Positions 8,380 through 18,311 of a stretch of DNA of 64,000 nt are shown one piece after another; the stretch's first letter is position 1; each line of letters opens with the position of its first letter. The notes under the pieces are model-generated. The model searched no databases and was not told the origin of the DNA. It saw nothing but the letters and a program-made list of their open reading frames with translations. Both the position numbers and the translations under genes were made by a program. The stretch lies in NCBI RefSeq assembly GCF_000503055.1, contig NZ_AYVY01000023.1:17459-81458 (forward strand), given 5' to 3'. This DNA is from Mesorhizobium sp. LSHC420B00. GTDB lineage: Bacteria > Pseudomonadota > Alphaproteobacteria > Rhizobiales > Rhizobiaceae.

Positions 8380-10428
8380 ATGCCGTCCGCCGTCGACCTC
8401 GCCGCCCATCCGCTGACTGAATGGCAAGGGCCGCTCGGCCTGCCCGATTTCACGCGCATTGGCGACGGTGATTTTTCTCCGGTGTTCGACGCCGCCCTGA
8501 AGACGCATGAGGCCGAGATCGAGGCGATTGCCGGCAACACCGGGACGCCGACCATCGACAATACACTTGCCGCGCTCGAACTCGCCGGCGAGGCTCTCGA
8601 CCATGTCTCGTCGATCTTCTGGTGCCGCGCTGGCGCCCACACCAACGAGGCAATCCAGGCGCTGGAGCGCGACATTTCGCCGAAGATGTCGCGGCATTTC
8701 TCGGCGATCTCGATGAACGAGCGCCTCTTTGCCCGCATCGACGATCTCTATCAACGCCGCGAGACTCTGAAGCTCGATGCCGAAACGCTGCGCGTACTGG
8801 AAAAGACCTGGAAAAACTTCGTCCGCTCCGGTGCCAAGCTCGACGCCGAAGGCAAGAAGCGGCTGGCGTCGATCAACGAGGAATTGTCGTCGCTCGGCAC
8901 CAATTTCGGCCAGAACCTGCTTGCCGACGAGCGCGACTGGGCGCTGTTCCTCGACGAGGCTGACCTTGCCGGCCTGCCGGAATTCCTGAAAAGCTCGATG
9001 GCGGAAGCCGCCGAGATGCGCGGCCAGAAGGGCCGCTACGCCGTCACCTTGTCGCGTTCGATCTACGAGCCGTTCTCGACCTTCTCAGAACGCCGAGACC
9101 TGCGCGAGACGGCGTTCCGCGCCTTCATCATGCGTGGCCAGAATGGCGGCGCCACCGACAACACCGACGTAGTGCGCGACATGCTGCGCCTGCGCGCCGA
9201 AAAGGCGAAGCTGCTCGGCTACGAATCATATGCCGCGTTGAAGCTCGACGACACAATGGCCAAGACGCCGGAGGCGGTGCATACGCTGCTCGACCCGGTT
9301 TGGAAAAAGGCATTGGAGAAGGCCGCCGCCGACCAGGCCGAATTGCAGCGGCTGGCGGCCGAGGCCGGCAGCAATGAAAAATTCGCCGCCTGGGACTGGC
9401 GCTTCTATCAGGAGAAGCTGCGCGCCGAGAAATTCGCTTTCGACGAGGCCGAACTGAAGCCGTATCTGCAGCTCGACCGCATCATCGACGCCTGTTTCGA
9501 CGTGGCGACACGATTGTTCGGCATTTCTTTCGAGGAAAAGAAGGGCATTGCCACCTGGCATCCGGACGCACGTGTTTTCGTCGTGAAGAATGCCGACGGC
9601 AGCGAGCGCGGCCTTTTCCTCGCCGATTATTTCGCGCGACCCTCGAAACGCTCCGGCGCTTGGATGAGTGCACTCAAATCCGGCTATAAGCTTGGTCCTG
9701 GCTCGAAGCCGGTCATCTACAATATCATGAATTTCGCCAAGCCGCCGGCCGGCGAGGCCGCCTTGCTGTCGGTCGATGAAGCCAAGACGCTGTTCCACGA
9801 ATTCGGTCATGCCCTGCACGGTATGCTGACCGACGTCACCTGGCCATCGGTCGCTGGCACCTCGGTCAGCCGCGATTTCGTCGAGCTGCCCTCGCAGCTC
9901 TACGAACACTGGCTGACGGTACCGGCGGTGCTGGAAAAACATGCGCTGCATGTCAAGACCGGCAAGCCGATGCCAAAGGCGCTGGTCGACAAGATGCTGG
10001 CGGCGCGCACCTTCGGCGCCGGCTTCGCCACGGTCGAGTTCACCGCCTCGGCCTTGGTCGACATGGCCTACCATGCGCGCCCGGAGGCGCCGCAAGAGCC
10101 GCTTCGTTTCGAAGCCGAAACGCTCGAAAGGCTCAATATGCCGGACACCATCGCGATGCGTCACCGCACTCCGCATTTCGGCCATATCTTTGCCGGCGAT
10201 GGCTATTCGGCCGGCTATTATTCCTACATGTGGTCGGAAGTGCTCGACGCCGACGCCTTCGCCGCCTTCGAGGAAGCAGGCGATCCGTTCAACCCGGCGC
10301 TGGCCGAGCGGCTGCGCAAGAACATCTACGCCGCCGGCGGCTCGAAGGACCCCGAAGAACTCTACACCGCCTTCCGCGGCAAGATGCCTTCACCGGAAGC
10401 AATGATGGCCAAGCGCGGACTGGTCTAA
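8380..10428 (+). CDS. dcp: M3-family oligopeptidase (peptidyl-dipeptidase Dcp / oligopeptidase A)
   Basis: This 682-residue zinc metallopeptidase degrades short peptides in the cytoplasm. The zinc-binding motif HEFGH is at residues 473-477 (TLFHEFGHALHGML) and the third ligand Glu is in FVELPSQ (Glu502). Downstream GDGYSAGYYSYMWSEVLDAD supplies the substrate-binding Tyr/His region of the family. I chose the ATG at 8380 (MPSAVDLAAHPLTEW) because the extra 26 residues of the longer frame are Arg/Pro-rich and unlike the family. It ends convergently, overlapping the next minus-strand stop by 4 bases. Confidence 0.93.
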   Translation: MPSAVDLAAHPLTEWQGPLGLPDFTRIGDGDFSPVFDAALKTHEAEIEAIAGNTGTPTIDNTLAALELAGEALDHVSSIFWCRAGAHTNEAIQALERDISPKMSRHFSAISMNERLFARIDDLYQRRETLKLDAETLRVLEKTWKNFVRSGAKLDAEGKKRLASINEELSSLGTNFGQNLLADERDWALFLDEADLAGLPEFLKSSMAEAAEMRGQKGRYAVTLSRSIYEPFSTFSERRDLRETAFRAFIMRGQNGGATDNTDVVRDMLRLRAEKAKLLGYESYAALKLDDTMAKTPEAVHTLLDPVWKKALEKAAADQAELQRLAAEAGSNEKFAAWDWRFYQEKLRAEKFAFDEAELKPYLQLDRIIDACFDVATRLFGISFEEKKGIATWHPDARVFVVKNADGSERGLFLADYFARPSKRSGAWMSALKSGYKLGPGSKPVIYNIMNFAKPPAGEAALLSVDEAKTLFHEFGHALHGMLTDVTWPSVAGTSVSRDFVELPSQLYEHWLTVPAVLEKHALHVKTGKPMPKALVDKMLAARTFGAGFATVEFTASALVDMAYHARPEAPQEPLRFEAETLERLNMPDTIAMRHRTPHFGHIFAGDGYSAGYYSYMWSEVLDADAFAAFEEAGDPFNPALAERLRKNIYAAGGSKDPEELYTAFRGKMPSPEAMMAKRGLV

Positions 10429-10646
10429 GCCTTGCCCGGCCCTTCTCGGGCCGGCTCGGCCTCACCGGCCGCGGCTGTCTCGTTGAGGAAGCCGGCGATC
10501 CGCTCCGCCGTCTTGGTCGTGGCAAAGGAGAGCAATCGGCCGCGATGGACCACGGGCTCGCCGCTCTCATTGTCCCAGATATCGAACCGGCAGCTTGGGT
10601 TCGCTATGGCTTCGAAGCGGTCCTTCATATCGACAGCTCCGGTCAT
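10425..10646 (-). CDS. Small conserved-looking protein of unknown function
   Basis: 73 residues from an ATG that overlaps the stop of the LOG-family gene (ATGA), suggesting translational coupling. An in-frame ATG at 10628 with GGAG 8 bases upstream would give 67 residues and is equally plausible. The product is soluble, with FDIWDNESGEPVVHRGRLLSFATTK in the middle and an acidic/Ala C-terminus (split here as FDIWDNESG then EPVVHRGRLL). I recognise no family. Its 3' end overlaps the M3 peptidase end by 4 bases. Confidence 0.6.
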   Translation of the reverse strand: MTGAVDMKDRFEAIANPSCRFDIWDNESGEPVVHRGRLLSFATTKTAERIAGFLNETAAAGEAEPAREGPGKA

Positions 10647-11329
10647 GGTGTCGCCACGGGTGCCAGAGATTGAGCGGTGCGCCCGACGGTACTCGCGCCT
10701 TGCTGCGTTTGCGTGAAGCAGACGCCGCGCTGCAGCATCGGCAGGATTGCCGCCGGCACGTCGGCAACAAGACATGCCGTCGACACGTGGCCGCTGAGAA
10801 ACCCCGGCTCCTCGAGATGATCGAGCAGGTCGAGCCAGGGCGACCAGAAACCGAAGAAGTCGGCGACCCGGATCGGCTTGTCGTGCCGGTCGAGCTTGCG
10901 CCAGGTCATCACTTCGGCCAGTTCCTCGATGGTGCCGATTCCGCCCGGCAGCGCTACAAATGCATCCGCATAGTCGAACATCAGCCGCTTGCGCATGTGC
11001 ATGTACGGAACCGCTATGATTTGGGCGACGCCGCGCGGCATCCGCATCCGCTCCAGAAGGAAGTGCGGCGCAATCGCGATCACCTCGCCGCCGGCGTCTG
11101 CCGCCGCGGAAGCCACGGCGCCCATCAACCCTTCACCGCCGCCGCCATAGACGAGGCGGATGCCGGCACTGCCGATTTCGCGGCCCAGCGCCGCGGCCGC
11201 TTGCGCGAGGCGCCGGTCGTTGCCGGCGCGGGCGCCGCCGAACACGCAGACGGTGCCGATACGGGTCTGCGTCGGATAGAACAGCCCCTCCAGGGAAGGC
11301 GCATCGTCGTCATTGAAAATTCCGAACAT
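10643..11329 (-). CDS. LOG-family protein (TIGR00730), nucleoside monophosphate phosphoribohydrolase type
   Basis: This 228-residue Rossmann-like protein carries both LOG motifs: GGGGEGLMGAVA (about residues 62-73) and PGGIGTIEE (128-136), followed by TWRKL. LOG enzymes cleave cytokinin riboside 5'-monophosphates or AMP to the base plus ribose 5-phosphate; in bacteria the physiological role is often unclear. The ATG at 11329 has GGAG 8 bases upstream. It is the fourth gene of a minus-strand run of exporters and unknowns, and its stop overlaps the next start. Confidence 0.88.
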   Translation of the reverse strand: MFGIFNDDDAPSLEGLFYPTQTRIGTVCVFGGARAGNDRRLAQAAAALGREIGSAGIRLVYGGGGEGLMGAVASAAADAGGEVIAIAPHFLLERMRMPRGVAQIIAVPYMHMRKRLMFDYADAFVALPGGIGTIEELAEVMTWRKLDRHDKPIRVADFFGFWSPWLDLLDHLEEPGFLSGHVSTACLVADVPAAILPMLQRGVCFTQTQQGASTVGRTAQSLAPVATP

Positions 11330-11380
11330 GGCTCTGTCTCCATTTGGCTTCAGTTGAACGATGGTCCTGCGGGCGCGGCT

Positions 11381-12220
11381 CTAGTCGCCCTGCCCCGCCG
11401 CGGCGGAACGGGTTGGTGGGCTTTCGCCGGCGTCGGCAAACAGCAGAAGGTCGGCCCTCGCCCACAGCGCGTAGCAGGCGAGCAATGTCAGCGGCGCGGT
11501 GACAAGGGCGGGTGAGGCCCCCGACCACACTTCAGGCACGGCGGAGCCGGCCGAAAGGGCTGCCGCCAATGCCGCAGGCAGGCGGCTGGCCAACACTGCG
11601 CTGCGGAACGGATCGGGCCACCTGGCCGGCCAACCGGGCACAATCATGCCGGACACGGCGCTGCCGAATTTTCCCAACGCATGCAGCAGTCCGGCAGTCG
11701 CAGCCAGCACCGGTTGGCCGAGCAGGAACAGCGCTACGCCGAGCCCGATCGCGCCGAGCCCCGACAGGAGATCGGCGCGCCGGTTAAGCGCCGGATCGGG
11801 GACATCGCGGCCAGCCCAGGCGCGGTGATAGACTTCGCCGCTGCAGAAGAAGATCGACGTCGCCAGCGTCAACGCCACGGCGCTGCCGCTGCCGGCAAAA
11901 TAGTCGAACAGGGTGCCGGCACCCCATTCAGGGCCGGTGGCGAGCTGCATCGCCACGCCCATTGCCAGCCCCAGCGCGTTGCCAAGATTGTAGTAGCCGC
12001 CCGGACCGGAAATGCGCGCCCGGATGGCAGCCGCAAATCGCGACACCGCCCGGGCGGTCCGACTGGGGCCGGCAGATTTCGGTTTTAAGTCGATAATCGA
12101 CGGCTCGAAGGAGAGGCGATCGACCAGCCCGGAGGCATCACGCCAGCTGGCCGGCGCGTCGTTCCAGATTGAAAGCGCGAAATGCCGGCCGAACGGCGCA
12201 CGGTCGTTGTCGAATTGCAT
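11381..12220 (-). CDS. Unknown membrane protein with hydrophilic N-terminal region
   Basis: The 279-residue product starts at the ATG at 12220, with an almost ideal AAGGAGG 6 bases upstream; the frame runs on to 12775 but that part is a shadow of the LysE gene. The first 85 or so residues are polar (MQFDNDRAPFGRHFALSIW), then about five hydrophobic segments follow (GYYNLGNALGLAMGVAMQL; AVALTLATSIFFCSGEVYH; DLLSGLGAIGLGVALFLLG; and two more). I recognise no transporter or enzyme signature. It lies 51 bases upstream of the LOG gene in the same direction. Confidence 0.75.
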   Translation of the reverse strand: MQFDNDRAPFGRHFALSIWNDAPASWRDASGLVDRLSFEPSIIDLKPKSAGPSRTARAVSRFAAAIRARISGPGGYYNLGNALGLAMGVAMQLATGPEWGAGTLFDYFAGSGSAVALTLATSIFFCSGEVYHRAWAGRDVPDPALNRRADLLSGLGAIGLGVALFLLGQPVLAATAGLLHALGKFGSAVSGMIVPGWPARWPDPFRSAVLASRLPAALAAALSAGSAVPEVWSGASPALVTAPLTLLACYALWARADLLLFADAGESPPTRSAAAGQGD

Positions 12221-12285
12221 TGGATCCTCCTTTTCAGCTGCGGTGGCATTTGACGGCACGATGAGCGGGCGTTTGCTACGGGCGG

Positions 12286-12915
12286 TCATGGCGAGACGAG
12301 CCCCACGGCCATGACCAATGCGACGGTGGACAGGATGAGCCCGGAGATGAGATCGAAGATGCGCAGGCTGGCACGGCTGCGCAGCAGCGGCGCCACGAGG
12401 CCGCCGCCGAGCGCATAGCCGTAACAGCCGAGCGCCGACATCAGGATCAGCGTCACCATGAATTCGAGCTGCGTACCACTCGCAGCGAAAGACTGGCCGA
12501 ACGCCGCCGGCACGAACAGCCGCTCGACGTAGGTCAGCGGGTTCATCCCGACCACGCCCATGACGCGGGCTACGCAGGAGCGGCTGGTCTCGGCCTTGCC
12601 GGAGCGGTCCTCGGCCTCGCCGACGGCCAATGCTGCACGAAAGGATTTCACCGCAAACCAGGAGACCGCCGCCAGGCCAAGCCAGGAGAGCGCCGTTCCG
12701 AGTGAGGGATCGAGGCCGGCGATCGAGCTGCCGAGCATATAGGAGATGGCGATCAGGGCGACATAGGTCGCCCACACCAGGCTCGCCACGAACATCACCC
12801 GCCCGCGCAGCAAGCCTTCCCTGATCATCATCAGGTTGTTCGGCCCTATCGAGGCCATCGAGGCCATGCCGAGCGCAAGCCCAGCCTGGAATCCGCTCGC
12901 GTCGGCAAAGCTCAT
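12286..12915 (-). CDS. LysE/ArgO-family amino-acid exporter
   Basis: This 209-residue inner-membrane protein has six hydrophobic helices and the family N-terminus: GLALGMASMASIGPNNLMMI, where the glycine/proline-rich loop is diagnostic of LysE-type exporters of basic or other amino acids. The ATG overlaps the upstream DMT stop (ATGA), so the two exporters are translationally coupled. A mid-protein loop is charged (VGEAEDRSGKAETSRS). The substrate cannot be told from sequence. Confidence 0.87.
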   Translation of the reverse strand: MSFADASGFQAGLALGMASMASIGPNNLMMIREGLLRGRVMFVASLVWATYVALIAISYMLGSSIAGLDPSLGTALSWLGLAAVSWFAVKSFRAALAVGEAEDRSGKAETSRSCVARVMGVVGMNPLTYVERLFVPAAFGQSFAASGTQLEFMVTLILMSALGCYGYALGGGLVAPLLRSRASLRIFDLISGLILSTVALVMAVGLVSP

Positions 12916-13811
12916 GGAGCTCCCTCCAGCGATGATATGACGGGATCGGCCGGATTCGCCGGCCCGGGCGAGGTGACGAGATAGAGGATGGTGCCGAGCA
13001 TCATCATCGCGCCGAGAGCCCCCATGGGCGAGATCCGCTCACCGAGAAAAAGGGCGGCGCCAGTCGCGCCGAACAGGCTTTCGGCGCTGACGATCACCGC
13101 TGCGTGGCTGGCAGAGGTAAAGCGCTGGGCAACGGTCTGGATGCCGAAGCCGGCGGCAGTCGAGAACACGCCGAGCACAAGCAGTTGCGGCCAGGCATCG
13201 AGTGCCGTCGCGACCGACAAATTGCCATGCGAGAGGGCTAGCGGCAGGGTGACCGCCGCAGTGCCGAGGAACTGCGCCGCCATGGTGGCAAACGGGCGCC
13301 CATGGGTTTGCATGTGGCGGCCGAGCTCGACCGTCCACAATGCATAGCATGCGGCCGACAGCACCACCGTCGTGTCGCTGCCATTGAAGCCGGCGATGCC
13401 GCCAGACAATAGCAGCGCGCCGATCAGGGTCATGCCGGCGGCAAACCCGACCGTCGCGGTCAGCCGCTCCCCGACCAGAACCCACGCTGCAACCGGCGTC
13501 ATCACGGTCGCGGTGCTGATCAGGAAGCTGGCATTGGTGACCGAGGTGCCGAGATAGGCAATCTGCTGCAGAACGATCGAAATGGCGAATAGCGCGCCGA
13601 CCCTTGCCAAGCTGGCGCGAAAACCTTTGGTCTTCGCTACCCGGCTTTCTCCAATCATCAGCGGCAGCACCAGAAGTCCGGCGATCAGGCAGCGCATGCC
13701 GGCCGCGCTCAGCGGGTCGAGATATCCGAGCACAGTCTTCTGCGAGACATTGCCGAAACCCCACAAAGCGGCGGCAAGCAGGAGAAGCAGGTTGGCGTGA
13801 AGCTTCGACAT
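12912..13811 (-). CDS. DMT-superfamily (EamA) transporter
   Basis: 299 residues with ten hydrophobic helices arranged as two EamA repeats (LLLLLAAALWGFGNVSQKTV at the start, and a second repeat beginning near ATALDAWPQLLVLGVFS). Members export amino acids, purines or other small metabolites. The conserved WG near the N-terminus and the GERLT / GERISPMG repeat ends are present. It is the first gene of the minus-strand run reaching down to 10425. Confidence 0.9.
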   Translation of the reverse strand: MSKLHANLLLLLAAALWGFGNVSQKTVLGYLDPLSAAGMRCLIAGLLVLPLMIGESRVAKTKGFRASLARVGALFAISIVLQQIAYLGTSVTNASFLISTATVMTPVAAWVLVGERLTATVGFAAGMTLIGALLLSGGIAGFNGSDTTVVLSAACYALWTVELGRHMQTHGRPFATMAAQFLGTAAVTLPLALSHGNLSVATALDAWPQLLVLGVFSTAAGFGIQTVAQRFTSASHAAVIVSAESLFGATGAALFLGERISPMGALGAMMMLGTILYLVTSPGPANPADPVISSLEGAP

Positions 13812-14440
13812 CGGCTCTTCCCCCTAGAGCCGATTGCAGGCATGTGCCGATTCAAGCTGTTTGCGAGAGCCTGGCGGGCTTCGGCCGGCACGCCCTGAAG
13901 ACGCGCTGGAACTGCGCTTGCAGGCTGCCGGTGGTGCTGTGTGCCGGCTGCGCTGAGAACCTTTGGAACCGCTCTGCGCGCTCGGTCCGGCGTCGCGGAT
14001 TTTGTCTCGAAGTGCTGAAGTAGCCGCCATTTCAAACCCCCGCCGCCTGATCGATGGACACAGGCGAAGGGCCTGCGGCAATCGACTTTTATCGACGGGG
14101 TGAGGTTCCGATAACGTGGCTTACGGATGGCTTACGGGGCGTTTTTCGAGGTGGTCATGGTGCCGAAGCGACGCTCAGCGCAGCAAGGTTAGGGGGTCGT
14201 TCGGAAGGTTGGAGAAGGAGGCAACGCCCTCTGGCCTGCCGGACGAGCGACCTGAGAGGCTGATCTTTGCCGCCCGATGCCTAACGCGTTCGTAAACGCC
14301 GGTCGATGGCCGCAAGTCGCGAGCGGCCTTCTCTCGGCGTCGCGAAATCGCCCCTGCCCGAGTAAGCTTGCGCAAGCGGAACAGCGCCCAAGGCCGCTGT
14401 CTTCGGCATGCAACCAGGCAAGGGGATTCGAAAAATCCGC
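13812..14440. other. 629-base gap with no supported gene
   Basis: Between the DMT gene and tRNA-Ala I find no frame with a good ribosome site and plausible composition. Short frames on both strands are Arg/Ser/Ala-rich and look non-coding. A near-perfect short direct repeat GGCTTACGG-at-GGCTTACGG lies near 14120-14140. It may hold the promoter of the DMT operon and a degenerate gene remnant, neither of which I can show. Confidence 0.5.
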
Positions 14441-14516
<76 letters not shown>

Positions 14517-14680
14517 GTCCAGCGGATGGGGCTTTTATCGGCCGCTGAGGTTTCCTGTCAAGGCTGTGCGTGTCGCCGAATTCTCGTCTGCCGCTGGTCC
14601 GGCTTCGCCATGCGGCAGAGGCGGCTCTTGCCGCTTTCCCCTGCAGTGGCTACATGTCGGGCGTTCGCAAGGAGCAACCG

Positions 14681-14983
14681 ATGATCGCAGTCTTTTACAC
14701 GCTGCATGCCGCGATTAATATCTATTGGTATATTGTGATTGGCGCGGCTATCTTCTCTTGGCTTTACGCCTTTAACGTCGTCAATTCGCGTAACCAGCTT
14801 GTCGACTCGATCGGCAACATGCTCTATCGACTGACCGAGCCGGCATTGCGGCCGATCCGCCGCATTCTCCCGGACCTTGGCGGCATCGATATCTCGCCGA
14901 TCATCCTGTTGCTGGCGCTGACATTTATCAGCGTCTTCCTAGACACGACGGTTCAGCCGATGTTCGGTATCGGATCGATGTGA
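14681..14983 (+). CDS. YggT-family membrane protein
   Basis: This 100-residue protein has two hydrophobic segments ([18 protein letters not shown] and [17 protein letters not shown]) separated by the family motif [16 protein letters not shown]. YggT proteins are linked to envelope or osmotic stress and FtsZ placement in other bacteria. The ATG at 14681 has AAGGAG 6 bases upstream; the longer frame from 14570 is rejected. It overlaps the DUF167 gene, a pairing common in alphaproteobacteria. Confidence 0.93.
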   Translation: MIAVFYTLHAAINIYWYIVIGAAIFSWLYAFNVVNSRNQLVDSIGNMLYRLTEPALRPIRRILPDLGGIDISPIILLLALTFISVFLDTTVQPMFGIGSM

Positions 14984-15312
14984 GTCACGGGACGAACCGT
15001 TTCTTTCGACTTCGCGCCGACGGCATCGACCTGTTCGTCCGGCTGACGCCGAAATCAGCGATGGACAGGCTGGAAGGCATCGAGACATCGGCGGATGGGC
15101 GAAGCTATTTAAAAGCCCGTGTCCGCGCCGTGCCGGAAAACGGGGCCGCCAATCGAGCGCTGGAAAGGCTGGTCGCCAAGGCGCTTGACGTACCCGCATC
15201 AGCCGTCTCGGTCGTCGCCGGCGGCACCGCGCGACTGAAGACGCTGCGCGTGCTTGGCGATCCCGCGGCGCTGACCAAACGCATCGATACGCCCGGCACG
15301 CCTGCGCCATGA
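14980..15312 (+). CDS. DUF167 (YggU) family protein
   Basis: The 110-residue product begins at a GTG that overlaps the YggT stop. It carries the family core: [33 protein letters not shown] and [17 protein letters not shown]167 proteins are small, widespread and of unknown biochemical role. Coupling to YggT is by overlapping stop and start. Length is normal. Confidence 0.93.
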   Translation: MSHGTNRFFRLRADGIDLFVRLTPKSAMDRLEGIETSADGRSYLKARVRAVPENGAANRALERLVAKALDVPASAVSVVAGGTARLKTLRVLGDPAALTKRIDTPGTPAP

Positions 15313-15339
15313 TCTCGGCTCGCTCACCGAGCCCGGCAG

Positions 15340-15366
15340 AAAAAAGGCCGGGCTGCAAGCCCGGCC
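15340..15366 (-). terminator. Intrinsic terminator of the predicted small RNA
   Basis: On the minus strand a 9-base perfect stem (15366-15358 with 15354-15346, 3-base loop) is followed by TTTTTT (complement of 15340-15345). It points away from any minus-strand protein gene nearby, which is what suggests an RNA gene. On the plus strand it lacks a U-run. Confidence 0.85.
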
Positions 15367-15431
15367 AGATGTGAAGGTCGAAAACCTTCAGAGGGGAACG
15401 CGCCGGACGAATGGGAGGAAACATCCGACAC
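15340..15431 (-). ncRNA. Predicted trans-acting small RNA with anti-Shine-Dalgarno loop
   Basis: On the minus strand a roughly 90-base transcript can be drawn. It would start near 15431, 7 bases after a CATATG box. Hairpin 1 (CGGATG at 15427-15422 with CGTCCG at 15409-15404) has a 12-base loop containing CCTCCC, complementary to a ribosome site. Hairpin 2 is GAAGGT/ACCTTC (15389-15373). Hairpin 3 is a perfect GGCCGGGCT terminator stem followed by six U. No protein gene is on this strand here. The architecture resembles rhizobial anti-SD small RNAs (AbcR / alpha-r type). Structure is read directly; expression and family are inferred. Confidence 0.62.
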
Positions 15432-15437
15432 CGATTG

Positions 15438-15466
15438 CATATGGGTTGGCGTCGATGACGTTTCAA
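15438..15466 (-). promoter_or_regulatory. Candidate sigma-70 promoter of the small RNA
   Basis: Minus-strand TTGAAA (complement of 15461-15466), a 17-base spacer and CATATG (15438-15443). The -35 match is good and the -10 is moderate. Spacing to the anti-SD hairpin would put the start near 15431. Confidence 0.45.
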
Positions 15467-15602
15467 TGAGGTTGGGGGAACCACCTTCGCGATCAGGCTT
15501 TTAAACATTTCGACTATCTGATCAGCAGCTCGACGAGGTCGATCCGTCCTATCGCGACCGATGCGGCAGGACACGCACCGCAACCCCGACCGGAAGCTCA
15601 AT

Positions 15603-16316
15603 ATGACCACTATTCGAGTCCTATTCTTCGATGTTCTGGGAACCGTCGTTGACTGGCGCAGCGGTATCGCAAGGGAGGCCGGCGCCTTCCTCGCGCGAAA
15701 TGGTGCACAGCAGGTCGATCCCGGTGAATTCGCCGATGCATGGGCGTTGCGTTATGACGCCTCGACCGAAGCGGTGCGGACAGGGCACCGGCCTTTCGTT
15801 TCACTCGACGGGATAAACCGGGAGAATCTGGACGCCGCTCTCGTCCAGTTCGGGCTGACCCCATCCGAGCTGCCGGCCGCCGAAGTTGAGGAACTCAATC
15901 TCGCCTGGCATCGGCTGGAGCCCTGGCCCGATTCGCTGAAAGGCCTTGCGAGGCTGAGGGAACGCTTCATCATCGCGCCGTTGTCCGGGGGCAATACCCG
16001 GCTGTTACTGGATATTGCCAAGCGCGCCGGCCTGCCTTGGGACACCGTCCTTGGCTCGGATGTGTTCGGCACCTACAAGCCTGCGCCACAGGCTTATCTC
16101 CGCGCAGTGGAGATCCTGGGGGTGCGACCTTCGGAGGCCGTGTTAGTCGCCGCGCATAACGACGACCTGGCTGCGGCACGAAGGTGCGGTATCGGAACCG
16201 CTTTTGTTGCTCGGCCGAAAGAGCATGGTCCGGCGCAGACGACCGATCTCTCGCCTCTTGAGAGCTGGGACTTTGTGGCCGACGACCTTGTCCATCTCGC
16301 CCAAGTTCTCGCGTAG
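15603..16316 (+). CDS. HAD-superfamily hydrolase, haloacid dehalogenase type II-like
   Basis: This 237-residue protein has the HAD motifs in order: nucleophile Asp in FFDVLGTVVDW (near residue 10), Ser/Gly in LSGGNTR, Lys in YKPAPQAY and the acidic pair in AAHNDDLAAA. The DVLGTVVDW form and length fit (S)-2-haloacid dehalogenase type II, though phosphatase activity is possible. The ATG at 15603 has GGAAG 6 bases upstream; a 14-residue in-frame extension is less likely. It converges on the ABC operon end. Confidence 0.87.
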   Translation: MTTIRVLFFDVLGTVVDWRSGIAREAGAFLARNGAQQVDPGEFADAWALRYDASTEAVRTGHRPFVSLDGINRENLDAALVQFGLTPSELPAAEVEELNLAWHRLEPWPDSLKGLARLRERFIIAPLSGGNTRLLLDIAKRAGLPWDTVLGSDVFGTYKPAPQAYLRAVEILGVRPSEAVLVAAHNDDLAAARRCGIGTAFVARPKEHGPAQTTDLSPLESWDFVADDLVHLAQVLA

Positions 16317-16332
16317 GCACAGGGCAAAAAAC

Positions 16333-17300
<968 letters not shown>

Positions 17301-17301
<1 letters not shown>

Positions 17302-18311
17302 CAGAGCTCCTCCCAGCGCAGGCAGCGGCTTTGCTGGGTCGGCGTCGCCGCAAATAGTGGCGGGACCGCGGCGCGGCAGGCAGTGATAGCCATCGGGCAG
17401 CGCGGCGCGAAGGAACAGCCTTTGGGTAGCAAGGCGAGCGACGGAACATTTCCGGCAATGGTCGGCAGCGGCGTTCCCGCCACCTTCAGCGCCGTGGCCT
17501 CGCCGAGCCTCGGCACCGAGCGCATCAACCCCACCGTATAGGGATGACGCGGGCGGGTGAACACTTCGCTCACCGGACCTGTTTCGACGATACGCCCGGC
17601 ATACATCACCGCTACCCGGTCGGCGATTTCGGCGACGACGCCGAGATTGTGGGTGACGAACAGGATGCCCATGCCGCGCTGCGCCTGCAGCTCGGCCAAA
17701 AGATCGAGAATCTGGGCCTGGATTGTGACGTCCAGCGCGGTCGTCGGCTCATCGGCAATCAGCAAGCCTGGATCGCAGGACAGGGCCATGGCGATAGTGG
17801 CGCGCTGGCGCATCCCGCCCGAAAGTTCGTGCGGATATTGTCGCGCCCGCCGCTTCGGATCGGGAATGCCGACCTGCTCCAGCAGCCGCACCGCGTCTGC
17901 CTCTGCCTCGCGGTGCGATTTGCCGAGATGGATGCGGATCGGCTCGGCGATCTGCTCGCCGATCGTGTAGACCGGGTTGAGGCTGGTCATCGGCTCCTGG
18001 AACACCATGCCGATCTCGTTGCCACGTATCTTGCGCAGCGACTCGGCATCGAGGCTGGTCAGTTCGGTGACCGTGCCGTTCTTGCGCCGCAGCGCGATCG
18101 ACCCCTCTGCGATATGTCCGACCCTTTTCGGCAAGAGGCCGATGATCGACAGGCTGGTGACGGACTTGCCGGATCCGGATTCGCCGACGAGCGCCACCGT
18201 CTCGCCGGAGCCGATCGTCAGGTCGACATCCCTTACCGCCGCGATGTCGCGCCCCGCGATGCGGAACACCGCGCGCAGGCCGGAAATCGAGAGGATCGGC
18301 GCGACACTCAG
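17301..18311 (-). CDS. Peptide-type ABC importer ATPase (DppD/OppD-like), start codon unusual
   Basis: 336 residues if translation begins at the CTG at 18311. The protein has Walker [26 protein letters not shown], Walker [15 protein letters not shown] and the Cys-rich C-terminal domain ([14 protein letters not shown]). No ATG, GTG or TTG occurs in frame before the conserved start [16 protein letters not shown]; the upstream frame runs through the 3' end of the DapA gene without a plausible start, and the first internal GTG (18269) would remove the first strand. CTG overlaps the DapA stop (CTGA), suggesting coupled initiation. Function is clear; the start is not. Confidence 0.9.

Noticed and set aside
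13824..14081. Minus-strand 85-residue frame in the gap before tRNA-Ala
   Set aside because: Ser/Arg/Ala-rich, no convincing ribosome site and no recognisable fold; not enough to call a gene.
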